Shown: positions 23,801-36,199 of the stretch, one piece after another
Layout: every line of letters starts with the position of its first letter
Numbering within the stretch: position 1 is the stretch's first letter
Origin: Gnetum montanum
Taxonomy: Eukaryota; Streptophyta; Gnetopsida; Gnetales; Gnetaceae
Assembly (NCBI GenBank): GCA_015680685.1
Contig: MNCI01010476.1
Span: 15,058-79,057, forward strand
Direction of reading: 5' to 3'
DNA: 64,000 nucleotides
Position numbers and translations under genes: made by a program
The notes under the pieces: generated by a model
Seen by the model: only the letters and a program-made list of their open reading frames with translations
Databases searched by the model: none
What the model was told of the DNA's origin: nothing

Positions 23801-24525
23801 TTTGTGGTGGAAAATAAAACTTTGTCAATGTGTTTTGGCATTGCCCCTTTGCTCAACACATGTGGGATTGGGCTTCCAAAGTATTTCCATCATGCATGCT
23901 ATCTCAAAATGATGTTATATTTAAATTTTTGGCCATTACTTTTGTTAATTTTAATTTTCTGTGGAAAGTTATTAGGCTTGTTATTTTTATTATATTTGGA
24001 AGCATAGATGCAATGTTATTTTTCAAAGGATAGATTATTCTAATAAATGTCATCTTACCATGTTGGAGAAATTGCAGATCTTCCGCCTCATTCATTTCCA
24101 ACCCAAATCTCAAGCATCAAAGTTCAAAATGGATAGTCATTAGTTGATTCATCTCCTGTAGCCTTGGGAAAGACACATGCGTTCAAGCAACACTCTACAT
24201 CAGCATTCTCTGCAATGAAGCTTTTCTTCTTTAATTTGTGTGGAGTCACCATTTATAAGTCTCTTTGCCTTTTATCGAGTGCTCTCCACCTTGTCCAAAC
24301 TTCTACCATTCCCTCTTGTAATAAGCTAGTTTGTCTAGATGAGTGGTAGTGCCCCATATTGAGTTTCCTCTTTTCATGATCAGTTATTTATGAGGTTGTT
24401 CCCTGAGTCTCATTCCAGTTAGCTTAGTTCCACCTTCTTTTTATCCTTATGACTTAATGTGGTTGATGTACTTGATACTCTTTTAATATTAATAAAACTT
24501 CTTTTAGGATCCGACACCCCCCAAT
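20840..24525 (+). mobile_element. L1-type LINE, degenerate, probably 5'-truncated
   Basis: The plus strand reads, with many stops, as the second ORF of a plant L1 LINE. The end of the apurinic-type endonuclease (about 21030-21240, with FTWSN, RICNKLDRF and SDHLPIS) is followed by RT (about 21536-22640). After that comes a C-terminal zinc-knuckle-like region (about 23760-24100, FWHCPFAQHMWDW). The 3' end is AT-rich (taatattaataaaac near 24485) and lacks a clear poly(A). The first ORF and most of the endonuclease are missing. Confidence 0.8.
21536..22640 (+). pseudogene. LINE reverse transcriptase (broken)
   Basis: The longest intact stretch (21536-22063) carries the pre-RT region and the motif LSHGKAPSYDGFLVEFF, typical of plant LINE RTs. 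Past a stop come the GFIPxRHILDN-type region (FIPSRHILDNVVASWKG), then LLVKLDYAKTYDNIKWDF with the first catalytic Asp, then QGCPLNPYLF. The active-site box is MHFVDESFF where FADD is expected. Several of the stops fall at glutamine or tryptophan positions of the family. It is not active. Confidence 0.8.
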
Positions 24526-25859
24526 AAAAAGGAAAATGCCCTTTACATTGTAGATTAGTCAATAAGCATGTCAGATCCATGAGTAATAGAACAAATTGCC
24601 ACTAACTTAACTTGGTTGGTGTATGGAGGTGAGGCGTAGTTTTTTGTGATAACAAAGTTGAAAATGGAAACAAATGAAATGACATTGATACGATTTAATA
24701 AAACAAAATGTTGTTTATTTTAGATATTTAATTTGTTTGGCTACTTGTATTCCATTTTATTTTTCAATTTTAGATTAGTGATTCACCAAGAAAATTAGTG
24801 AGTCTAAAAGCAATAGTGTTTTGAAATGGCTTGTGGGAAACTTGCAAATCCTTGAACTTGTTGCCAATAAATAGTTTGGATAACAAGTCCAGAAGCATGA
24901 ACATTTTGAAAATGGGTTGCTGCTTTTGAAATGAAAAATGCTAAACATTTAGAATCACTTCGGTGTTTTGCTATCTAAGGGGAAAACAACTAAGGTAAAT
25001 ACCATTAGGTTTCATATGTACCCTTTCTATTATAAGTTTGTAGGCTAGAGCTCCTAATAGTGTTTATAACTAGGACATCATAAGAGTGGATCATAAGCTC
25101 CTAATAGTGTTTATGAGTAGGAAATCATAAGAGTGGATCACAATGCTAGGTTGATTCTCGATGAAGATGATGCCTCCAAGGGAGTTCGTGGCATAGGGAG
25201 GATGATATGAGTCAAAAACCTAGAATTGTTTGTGGGTTTATGTAACCGTTTGACATTTAGGTACATGATCTTTAGTAAGTGGGTGAGAGATTTTTGGGTC
25301 TATGGGATACACAAGCACAAACTTGGGCTCAATTGTTGAGGAGGGGGATAGGAGGGTGGATGGGGGAGTAGACATTAATGTTGCAGGGTATGAGAGGTTA
25401 TTAGCCTAAGGATGTGCAGGTAGAAATGGTATATATGAAGTCATTAGTAGGCAAGGAGTTGGGGATAGAGTAGTGTTTAGATGGGGTGCTACCTTGCAGT
25501 GAAGCAATATTAAGGGTGGAGATATTAGTGGGTAAAGTGGATGGAAAGGAAAAGCATGCAAGCATTGTAGAGAGGAGGTGGGGGGTGAAGGGAGAGGTTA
25601 ATTTTGAGATTAACTTGGGGAGGAATGAAGGACTAAGCAAGGTGCTTCTTGGTAGAACCTTCCATAGCCTTGCCCTAGTTCGTTTACCAATGGTACTTGG
25701 TATTAGTCTTTAATTTAGTTAAGACTTATGATTCTATCCTTTGTACAAATGCAAGCTTCCATAATCCCTTGTTTCCTTGTTAAGGAATCTAGAAGACATT
25801 CATGCTCACATATCAACAAGAATATGCATGTGTACACATGGCATAATTAATCACATATG
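24526..25859. other. Intergenic region with one small tandem repeat
   Basis: A 47-bp unit is repeated twice (25049-25095 and 25096-25142, starting agctcctaatagtg). Open frames near 25401-25713 lie on opposite strands over the same DNA and show no domain. Otherwise nothing is recognised. Confidence 0.5.
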
Positions 25860-27200
25860 CAAAAGAGGCTATTAATTATAGTCATTCTACAATATCTAGA
25901 GGATGAAAAGGTGGCTATTGGTTAGCAAATCAAAAGATTGGCAAAACATGTATTCTTAGGTGGCTCTAAATGCTGACTACCAAGGATCAGTAAGGTGAAA
26001 AAGCTTAATTCTACCTTTGTGATTTTTAAGCTTGGGATCATCTTTAAAGAATTTGTTGGCAATCTCCAAGCTTGCATAATATCATGAAGAAAAGGTTCTC
26101 CGTCTAGTCATAGGCTGGTGATGTAGGCAATGTTCTCTACCTTAATAGAAACCACTTTGTTAATCAACGGTAAAATTAATGTCATTCCAAGTGCAAATGG
26201 TGGTGGAGATGAGGTCAAAATATGGTGGAGTTAAAAACTTGAAGAACCCACCACACATTGGTAAGGATGAGATGAGATGGGAAAAAAAAAGTAAGTTCTA
26301 GTCTAAGTGGTAATTTTTGTGATATTCATTATTTTCCTTGATGGCAAGATATCAACCTCGACTGAAGTTAGAGGAAGGAGGTGGTGGTAGTGATGAAATG
26401 TGCAATAGAGCTAGAGAAGGCATTGGAATTACAAAGGGGTGATTGGTAAGGGAAGTAGTGCTCTAGTGGGGCAAAAGTAATAGCTAGCCTAGTTAAGATC
26501 ATGAAACAAAATCCTCCAATGTTCTAAAATTCAAGTGGACACATAAGGCTATTATAATGAAGTTGTGTGGGCCATGGCTAAGGATCATTTTGCATGAGAA
26601 AAATACATGTGGTGGTAGAATATTCTAGGTGAGACATGGGAAGATTAAGCACTAAAGCAAGGGTAAGTTGGTTTTAGAACCAAGAAGGACATAAATGTTG
26701 AGGTTATCAGGGGAATATGTATTTGATCTTGAGAACATGATATCATGTTGGAGGTGGCAAATTATGGGAAATCCAATGGAATACTAGGTGGAACAAATGT
26801 GATGCTAATGCCACCATTGTTCTTTGGTTAGGCTACACAGTAACAATGCCCTAAATCAATTTTTCTACGAGTATCAAACCCCCTCCATGAATCATTGCAA
26901 TAACCTATCAACATTTTCTATAAACCCCTTAGGTGGTGGAATAGTAGTTGTTGTAAACATGGGAATTACCTAGAACATAATTTTGGCAAGAAGAATCTCA
27001 TGGCCAAAGATAGATGGAGGTTGTGCCAATTTGAAAGTCATTATTACATTTTGGCATACATTGTGTTTCATTATTGCATTCATGATCAAGAGGCAAAAAG
27101 ATAGATTCCAAGATAAGTGTTTGGGAGCATTTTGTAGGTCCTTTCCAAAATATTCATAATTCAATGGAAACATCTAGCCAGATAGACAATGTTATAAATA
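25860..27200 (-). pseudogene. Probable LINE C-terminal remnant
   Basis: The minus strand reads for over a kilobase with a modest number of stops and resembles the post-RT part of plant L1 LINEs. Near 27040-26980 it has IFGHEILLAKIMF, then PPKGFIENVDRLL, then near 26830 VAWPKNNGGISI, matching the usual order of tower, linker and Trp-Pro-Lys-Xaa-Xaa-Gly-Gly segments. No RT core was seen upstream. The assignment rests only on these short blocks. Confidence 0.4.
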
Positions 27201-29795
27201 GTTAATGTAGACCATTTAGTCTAAAACTTCAAAAGTTGATTGAAGAGTTAGAAGTTGTTGTGGAAAATCACTTGTGAGGTGGTACCCATAATTGGGGTGG
27301 TGGGGACAAGGATGAATGTGATAGTTGAAGCGACAAATTTTGGTTTTCATTTTAGAGAGTGCTGCAGGGACTACTAGGTTGAGTGTGATGTAGACTAAGG
27401 CACTTATGAAATGAAGGAATTATTAGGATTGGTTTGAGCATTTTCTGGGTGTGTGTTTGAATCCATTATTTAGTATAGTTATTTAAACATTGTTTCACAA
27501 TGTAACTGTAACACCCCTATTAATTATCTATAAAGTCTTATATATACCTAAGAGAGATGCTATGAAACCCCAAGGATCTGAATTTAACTTTGATTTACTA
27601 ACTCAAAAGGAAGTAGCAAAATAGATAAAAATTATTAATTAAAAGCATGAATATATAGTAAAGCAATATAGCGTAGCGAAATCTCATAATACTCTTATAC
27701 ATAATTAAATAAAATTTATTTAAATAAAAATAGATTTTTGCACAACCACAAAGGTAGTTGTCTAAAAACTCCACTAGTTGTATCATAAGATAGTATGTAA
27801 AATAATGATCCTAAGATACTTATTTCATCTTAATCACACCTCTATAAATAAAGATATTTACATTTAAATTTTATGAAATTAATTAATAAAATTAAAAATA
27901 ATGATTAAATAAAATATTAATATATAGTAAATAATATTAAATTTTCCTAAACATATAGCATGTCAAAAAAATAAAAATAAAAATTGCTTGCAATCTCATG
28001 ATCCCAATGACACATATGGAAAATTCATATCTATCATACTTTATTATTTTATGGCTCAAGTATCCAAAAAGTGTACAATGTTTTTATTTTACAAAAATTC
28101 AAAATATACAGAAATTATTTTTTAAGTTCAGAAGATCCACATTGTGTAAAATTGATCCACCCTTTGTCTCATATTCCTCTTTTGACAATTCCCTACCTAC
28201 TCATATTCCTCTTTTGACATTAAAATGTGAGAGGAGTCAAAATCCCTCAAACAATAAAGGTTATTATATTTTCCTCTTCATAGAGCATAAAGGTTTTGGG
28301 CCAAAAGTCTTAGGTTATGGGCTAGACAAATATTTTCAATAAAATATTCAAAAATGATTTTAAGTCTAGAAATGCCACAAATTTTCCAAAAATCCAAAAG
28401 AATGTATATTTTATCTAGACATCTTCAAAGGCTAGGTCTTGGTTACCCTCACTACCAAAAGAATACACTAACAAGTCTTGGAATAGTCTCACTACTATCA
28501 TTGGATTATCCTTTTAATTATTTAATATCCAAAGATGTCACAAATTTGTCCAACAACATTTCAAAGAGCATATATTTTAACTAGGCATCTCTGAAGGCTA
28601 GATTTTGGTTACCCTCATTGCCAAAGGAACACATTGATAGGTCTTAGAATAACCTTACTATTATCATTGAATTATCCTTATGATCGCAAACAAGTCACTT
28701 ATGGCAAAGTCTTGGCAATGGCCTCACTACTAACATCCTCAATAACCAAGGCTCACATATAATCGAAAGGATAGGTCTTGACTATGCCTCACCACATACC
28801 ATTAGACTCAACTACTTAGTGTCATGGTCTTGACTAAATCCATGCCTCACATGAACTTACGAATCAAAATCCAAGGTAGGAAATCCATCCAACAACTTTG
28901 TTCATGTGGGGTGGATCCCACTAAAGAACACTCCACTATTGCATACAAATGGGGGTATCTAAAAGATTTGAAGCTTCCACTACCAAATAAGAAAAATTGA
29001 TCTCGTAAATCTTATTGTTTAATTCTAAAAATCCAAAAGAGTTCAAAAATGGCCAAAAATCCATAAAATCCCATATTCCACAAAATTCTCGCATAATGTT
29101 TATGTCATGAGTTGAACCAAAATATTCATAAAATATTCTGGGAGCAAGTTGGAAAAAATTTTCACATTTCCAAAAAAAATTCACCCAAAAGAATTTAAAA
29201 AGAACTCTAGACAAGATCAAAATACTGATTTCATAAAAATACCCAAAATGACAAATTTGTTAGAATCTTGACATAATAATCAAAATCATAGAAGAATAAC
29301 AAAAATTTAGAAAGTAGGAAGGAGGAATATAAAACCTACAATAATATAGGGTAGTCACATGAAAAGAAACATAAAATAATCTTATTTACAAGACCTAAAA
29401 TAAAATAAAATAATTCATAAAAAGAAAAATAATCTTTCTTACAAGATCCAAAACAAAATAGGGTAACCATATGAAAAGGAAAGTAGATTATTCTTTCTTA
29501 TAGGATCTATAAAAAAATAGGACAACTATATGAAAAGGGAAATAAATTAATCTTTTTTGCTTGTGCTAGTAGGGCTCATAGAATCTTTTTAATGTATTTA
29601 TTTTCTACCAAATGCTCTTAATTAGTTTTTGCTTAGTTTAACCTGTGTCACACCTGAGACTCTTCTACAAATTGAGATAAGACATATCTAAGACCATAAC
29701 CTATTTATAAGGGAAAGAATGGAAGAAATGTTACTAAAATCAACTTCAAAATAAAGAAGAAAGGGAAAAATTGGTTTTTTAGAAAAATATGATGG
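27201..29795. other. AT-rich region with local duplications
   Basis: No coding signal. Two related units of about 150-160 bases (about 28366-28515 and 28526-28680) share ggttaccctca and cattggattatcctt-type words. Three diverged units of about 70-75 bases, sharing caagatcyaaaa and atatgaaaagg, lie at about 29345-29555. The region could be the remains of a TE, but no ends were recognised. Confidence 0.5.
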
Positions 29796-29800
29796 AACAT

Positions 29801-30678
29801 TGATGAGTGGTGAGGTACCCCTATGCCCAACCATACAAATCACTAAGGCATTTATGTGCGATCCAATCAAATTCCATGGACGTATAGTCTCTAGTACACT
29901 AGCTTTCTCTAGGAAGTGAAATGGGCATTGAGAATGTTTGTTGTCTTCCCAACTACACTTGTGAGGCTCAAGGGTATGGCTTAAGTGTAATTGAGGTACA
30001 TTATTTTTCTTATTTTATATTTTATAATTTTGATCACCTACAACAATGATGAAAGGTAGAGTAATTTAAGATCTAGTTCATTTATAGTCTAACTATCCTA
30101 ACACACATAACCACCCCACTTTCTTAAACACATCTTGAACACATATAGCACTAGTGGGTTGCCAAATGTTAAGTGTTTCTAGGTTACCAAGTACTATATG
30201 TATGCTCGAAGTGGTTATGCTTGTGTTCATTAACAACTAGAAATAAATTGCCTAATTCAAATGCATTTAAGTAGAAACCATGAAAGTAAAGTGCATTAAA
30301 AAAACATTAATCTATTCTTAGTGCTGCGAGGATTGTCAAAAGAGTTCATTTTATTCCCATCACACTATTGCACTCAGGTACATTAGTGTTCTAACAAAGA
30401 ACCGTATACACTTAGACTTCTTTTGCAGGCACTCGGAAAATATTCTAACTTTGAAGAAAATAAACTGTAAGAGCTTCACTACTTTAACTAAAAAATGACC
30501 AAAAACTAATTTAGAAGTAACTCAAAATGGGAGCCCAAGCACTATATTTATAGGCCAGGCTATATACCTTGATGTCGGATACTGGATGTTGTGGGTAGAC
30601 CCTAACATCATGGCTCCAACATCACAGCCTCAACATTGCATACGCAACATTGCGACAAACGAAATAAATGATTCATCA
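29801..30678 (-). repeat. 3' LTR of element 1
   Basis: 878 bases. Read on the minus strand it starts TGATGAATCATTT and ends ACTCATCA. A TATA box (TATAAATA, minus) lies near 30545-30555. It aligns with 57096-57925 along its length. The adjacent polypurine-like tract on the minus strand is TTGTGGAGGTA (about 30679-30689). TSD aacat lies at 29796-29800. Confidence 0.9.
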
Positions 30679-30689
30679 TACCTCCACAA

Positions 30690-32842
30690 CTGAATGAAAA
30701 CTTGTCTTCGAGTGAAGAAGAGGAGGAACAAGTTCTTTACAAAATATTAGGTTGGTATGAGATTATTGACTAACATATAGATTAACTTAGATGGAACATA
30801 TAGACTCTGAGTGCCCAAGTATATGGAATTATAACTTTTTACAAAATTGGATGTTCATGATAAAAGAAGTGAACATGCTGGATAACACTAACATCCAACA
30901 CCTCTTAGTAGTTGAAGAATGAGGGAGAAGATCCAACAATCATAAATGATCCTCATTGTGTGGTATTGCCACATCACCCTTGGTGAAGATAGTCTCGCTT
31001 CCAGTCCATGCTTCCCATTGCAATCATAACAAAATCATGAATTAGTATGCAATGTGTAACACATAACAGTTAAATGTCGTGTCTTGTCAGTGGTTACACT
31101 TGACTAAGTTGTGACTATGATAGATTGATTCTTTTAGTAGTGTTAATGGAAAGGTTGACAAATAGGGTAAACTAGATAAGTGGTCCATTAAATTTGAAAA
31201 GTTTAACATAAGGAAATAATTGAAGAGGGTGTAAGAATTTACAATAATAAAAAAAAAAGTTCACTAAAAATTATTGTGAAGATGTGCATAATTGGATGTC
31301 ATTTATGGGGTAAAAAAAATTTTGATTGTAAGAGTGTCTAAGGATAAAGAACTTAACTAAGCCAACCAAAAGATATGCAAGTGGATCCTTCCCAAATTAG
31401 GTAGAGGCCTTTTATACCCTTGCATAACTTCAAATCAAAGAGTCCATGGGCTTTGTAGATGATTAATGGTTACAGAAGGTTAAGTACAAAAACGCAGAAG
31501 AAACTAACTAAGAATTCCAACACATCAAACTAGAACATCANACAGAAGAAACTAACTAAGAATTCCAACACATCAAACTAGAACATCAAATCAAGAAAAT
31601 GAAACTAGCAGTGAGGTGAGAGATGGAAAGCATAAATGGATGAGAAAGAATGTGGAATGGAGTCCCTAGTTATGGGCACATGAAGCCCCTGTGAATTTTT
31701 TAGTTAAATGACTTGATATGATCCATCCTTAGTCTAGACCAAAACCAACCATGTTTAGTGACTTCGCATTGACATTCTAAGACGAGTCCATCCCTTGAGA
31801 CACAAGAGTGCTCCCATAGAACAACCACCATTACTTATTAGAGAAGAAGTAGGAAGTGAGGAAGGGCCTTAGTTAGAGGGGATGAGTCCCATAACCAATG
31901 CTTGTAGCCCATTTATTTTGTCTAAGGGGTGTGCTTTGAACTTCCATTGTTGTTTCTTTTTCTTTTTTTTGAAATGGAAACCACACCATGCAAAGAAACA
32001 TGCATTTATTTTGTTCAAGGGATTTTCTTTGAATCCTCATCATTTTTTTTGAAATGGGAACCACACCATGCAAAGACACATGCATTTATTTTGTCTAAAG
32101 GGTATGCTTTGAATCCTCATCATTTTTTTTCTAATGAGAACCACACCATGCAAGGACATATGCATATTTTTTCCAAGGGTTGTGCTTTGAATTATTATCA
32201 TTTTTTTTCTAATGAGAATCACACCATGTAAGGAATTATTCAACTTCCTTTTATTGGTGGACATGAAATGGTAAGAAATTTATGAAAACATACATGCACC
32301 TAAGCAAATAGAAAGGCACAAAGAATGTTGAATCCCCTTAAAGCCACACCTTGTTCAAACCTTTGAATCCTTTCCAATTCCAGAAACTACCAAAGTCACA
32401 AATTTATTGGAGTTTTATTAATGAAAAGGGAACTGCATGTTTCCAAAACAAGAAAAACTATAGAGTTTGTGAATGGGTGGATGTTATGGACTCACTGCCT
32501 ATTGCATGAAAGAAAAGAAACCATGTCCTAATCATCTGTAACAAAATTGAAAGCCAGAAACAGACACCAACAATCAGATAACAAAAGTAGTACATACCAC
32601 CATCAAACAACACATTAGCAATGTACTTGGGACTTATTAATAAAAAGTTAGAAAATCATACCAAATAAAAGAAAATATAAAAGAAAGTGTAAAATATTCA
32701 AGAAGTAGCAAATGTACTAATGATGGTGTAAAAAAAATTAGGAAAATTAATAACATAAAAACAAAAAGATGTAAACTAAAGAATGTGTAAAACAAAAAGT
32801 TGTAGAACAAAAAATTGAAAAACTAAGGAGCTACTTATATGG
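30690..32842 (-). other. Non-coding spacer of element 1 between integrase and 3' LTR
   Basis: About 2.15 kb, the place where some Athila elements carry an env-like ORF. No such frame is detectable here. It contains an 80-bp minisatellite (31905-32240) and an assembly join at 31541. Confidence 0.6.
31905..32240. repeat. 80-bp minisatellite, four copies
   Basis: The word ccacaccatg recurs at 31981, 32061, 32141 and about 32220, spacings of 80, 80 and 79 bases. Each unit also has tgcatttattttgt and a run of T. Because 80 is not a multiple of 3, the apparent open frames here cycle through frames and are not a gene. Confidence 0.9.
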
Positions 32843-33920
32843 TTAGCATAGGTGACCATCTCTCCCACGACTAAATTGAAAGGAGGAGATCTGAAATATG
32901 AAGTATGTTTTTCTATCTGATGAGGCTTTTGTTGTATTGGCTAGCTTATGCTCATGGAAAGGTTTAATTTGTTGGATGTTGATCAAATGTTTCTTGTTTG
33001 GGCTCTCAAGCTTATAGATCATCATGGCCCCAGAAGGAAAATTCTTGTAAATAATGTAAGGTCCTTTCCACAATGTTTGAAACTTAGTTCATTGAGGTAT
33101 GTGTGTGGGGTTCCAATAGAGAACCTTATCACCTAGTTGAAATTTGACTTTTTTCATTTTTAGGTCATGATGTTTTTTGTTATAGGCCTTGTGCAACTCA
33201 TTAGATGATAAGGCTACCAATCGATTTTTGTCTAGCAGGTAGCGATTCATTAGTCTTTCTTTTTGGGCTAGACTTAAGTCATGGTCAAGGTCATAAGAAT
33301 TTGAAAATGTATGTAGCTTAGATTGAATAGGAAGTGTTGGTAATTTTTTGTACACAAGCTCATAGGGAGAATAGCCTATAAGAAGTTTCCATGTTGAGCA
33401 GTAAGCCCAAAGGACATCATTGAGTTTTGTGCTCCATTCTTTCTTATATTTACTAATAGTTCTTGTTAGAATCCTTGTGATTTCCCTATTGGTAACCTTA
33501 ACTTGACCATTAGCTTGGGGATGGTAGGGTGTTATGAGTTTATGTTCATCCCCCAAGAGTTGCATGACCTTCTAAAAGGTAGTACTTGTAAAGTGAGTTC
33601 CATTGTCAAAAATTAATGCCCTAAATGTCAAAGAGATCTAATGGTTGATCCCATTATTGAGGTCCTTCCATTCGAGCAATCATTCTGCCATCTCATTAGC
33701 ATTGATCATAAGAGCAGATGTAATGGTCAGCATCCTTGAAGATTGTTGGCGAATAGTACCCTACCATATGGATTTTAATGGTTGTGCATCTCCCAACATA
33801 GTGTCCTCCACAAGGCCCTTTATGCGCATCTTGGAGAACATGCAGTTGATTGACATCAAGGACATACCAATGAACTAGGCCATCGGTGCACACCTTGTAG
33901 AGGTTCCCATTGATCCCCAT
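32843..33920 (-). pseudogene. Integrase of element 1 (Athila type), broken
   Basis: Three minus-strand pieces follow in order. At 33920-33696 is the zinc-binding domain with AHKGPCGGHYVG and CSYDQC (the His-His-Cys-Cys finger). Then part of the catalytic core is lost to stops. At 33565-33089 are the end of the core (TPYHPQANGQVKVTN, with the third catalytic residue position degraded) and the C-terminal region with GDKVLYWNP. At 33073-32843 is the GPYIIYKNFP and QQIKPFHEHK tail. The AHKGxCGGH form of the finger is typical of Athila. It is not functional as it stands. Confidence 0.85.
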
Positions 33921-34099
33921 GAAGTGTTTTATCTAGTGAAGAAACTACTATTTGTTCTGGTGGTCCAACCCTTGTGGAATCTCCTAAGTAAGAAGATAGG
34001 TGATAATGCCATCATACCATTTAGGCTTATTGGGTAATTGTTTAGTTATAGCCCCAACAAAGAGAAGTTCATCAAGAAACATGTTAGATAATGGATTTT

Positions 34100-35640
34100 C
34101 TTCCTCTTTGTCATCCCATTGCAACTGAGACAAGTGATCAATGACCACTTTCTTAGTGCCCTCTCAATCTACGATCATAAGATTGAATTCTTGTAAGCTC
34201 ACTAGTCATTGTATGACATGAGGGCTCATCATTGGCTTGTTCATTATAAAGCAGATGGCATTGTGGTATGTGTCCACAAACATCTTATATCTAAGCACAT
34301 AATGCTTGAACTTCTCTAAAGGAAACACCACTATCATCAACTTGTTTTCTGTGGTGGTGTAGTTTAATTGTGCATCCACAATGCTTTAGCTAGCATAGTG
34401 GATATAGTATGGATGTTTCTTGTCATCTAATTGCATCAGCACCACTCCCAAAGCATAATTTGATGCATCCGTCATGATATGAAATGGCTTGAACTATTTA
34501 GGTGCTTGTAGAATTGGAGTTTCTACAAGTTTTTGTTTTAGCTGTTGGAATGCTTTTTCACATTCTACAGTTTAGACAAAGGGAGCATCTTTCCTTGTTA
34601 GTTTCACCAATGATTTTGCAATCTTAGAGAAATTCTCTATGAATCACTAGTAGTAGCTAGTATGTCCAAGGAATGATCGAACATCTTTAACTATTATCGG
34701 CTAGTGGGTTATTCCTTGGATGGTCCTTATTTTCTTAAGGTCTACTTGAATTTCTACTTGCAATATTCTATGCCTTAATACAAATCCCTCTTGAACCATT
34801 AAGTGACTTTTCTGCCAATTGAGCTACAAGTTCATTTTAACACATCATTTTAGCACTTGCTTAGGAAGGTGTAGGGCTTGCTTAAATGTAGCTCCATAAG
34901 TGGAGAAGTCATCCATGAAGACTTCAACACCACTACCGATCTACTATTGAAAAATGCTCAAGACCAAGCATTAGAATGCACTAGGAGCATTGCATAGAGA
35001 AAATGACATCTTTCAATATGCAAAAGTCCCTCAGGGACTCATGAATGTTGTCTTTGCTTGGTCTTCTGGTGCAATTTGAATTTTGTTATAGTCACTATAA
35101 CCATCTAGAAATTTGTAGTAGCAATGCTCAGATATTGTGTTGAGCACTTTGTCAACAAATGATAATGGAAAGTGATCTTTGAATGTTGTAATATACAACA
35201 ACTAAAATTCAATGTAGACCTACAACTTGCCATCTTTCTTTGGCATAATTATGGGTGGACTAACCCACTCACTATCTGCAATGGGATAGATGAACCTTGC
35301 CTTGAGGAGTTGTTCAATTTCCTCCTTGATGATCTACTTCAGTTTGGGATTTAATTGCCTGTATGGCTATCTTTTTGGCTTCATGGTTGGGTTGATGTAG
35401 ATGCATTGTTGGCATATCCTAGGATCAATCCATTTGAGTTTAGGATATGACCAAGCAAAAGCTACTGACCATTTTTCAACTACCTTCAACAACATCTTTT
35501 TCTACTCTAGAGTAAGATTTTCATTAATTATAATCGGCTTTCCATTTTTCAAAAATACATATTCCATTCTAAATGGTAGCATTTTTAGTTTGAGGGGCTG
35601 TTGCTTAAAATTTTTAGGAATTTCCAACTCTCCCTAGTGA
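34100..35640 (-). pseudogene. RT and RNase H of element 1 (Athila type), broken
   Basis: The minus strand reads through many stops as an Athila-like RT, with YNKIQIAPEDQAKTTF near 35090-35045 and LCNAPSAF soon after. The catalytic box is VEVFMDDFSTYG near 34920. RNase H follows, with TDASNYALGVVLMQ near 34460 and then NYTTTENKLMIVVFPLEK. The FMDDFSVYG-like box favours Athila over Tat or CRM. Stops are frequent, many of them TAG. Confidence 0.8.
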
Positions 35641-35797
35641 GTATCATCATTTGTATCATCAAAGAGTTGGTGATGAACTTGCTCTAGTTCACCCATGCTT
35701 GTGACATATGCACATGTCAAGCTCTTAGTTGGTTTCATGCAAAGTGTGTTGCTTTTAGAATCAATGGTCAACCACTAGGTGCCCTCCTATTTTGTGG

Positions 35798-36127
35798 CTA
35801 CTGTGTACATAATGCTTCTAGTGCATAGTGCTTGCATGTAGAGATAGATGCTTGCTTTATGGCCCAAAGTTTTTGCACACAATTGCACCCTATATTGCTA
35901 TACATGATGAATGGAACTCTCTTCTTCTCGATCTTTCTGAATGCATTTTCTTTAAATATCTCCATGGAAAGATCTATGATGCCCATTCTTGCATTGATGG
36001 TGCTCAACCATGCCCTTCTCCTAATGATTGGGAAATCTCCTTTGCAGTTCTCCACTTTGGTTACCAAGAAATTTTTAGGATAAGACCACCCACAGACAAT
36101 GGTCACAATGTCTTCTACCAATCCCAA
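35798..36127 (-). pseudogene. Protease region of element 1
   Basis: A 109-residue open stretch is co-linear with the one at 619-903. It has GLVEDIVTIVCGWSYP, then DFPIIRRRAWLSTINARMG. The loss of the Gly in the ILGR-like segment (IIRRR) and the missing catalytic Asp upstream show it is decayed. It lies between gag and RT. Confidence 0.7.
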
Positions 36128-36199
36128 TGAAATAGTGATTAACTAGTATGCCAATTCTAATCTTATGTTGCTCTTCTTAAGAAGAGGTAGGTTCTAGGT

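Noticed and set aside
25401-25713. Two overlapping ORFs on opposite strands
   Set aside because: Each is the mirror of the other in biased sequence, with no domain and no neighbours that support a gene.
27504-29700. LTR starting TGTAACACCCC
   Set aside because: The start resembles an LTR start, but no matching end, partner LTR or target duplication was found.
31873-32264. ORFs of 70-100 codons on both strands
   Set aside because: They are produced by the 80-bp minisatellite without stops in some frames and are not genes.
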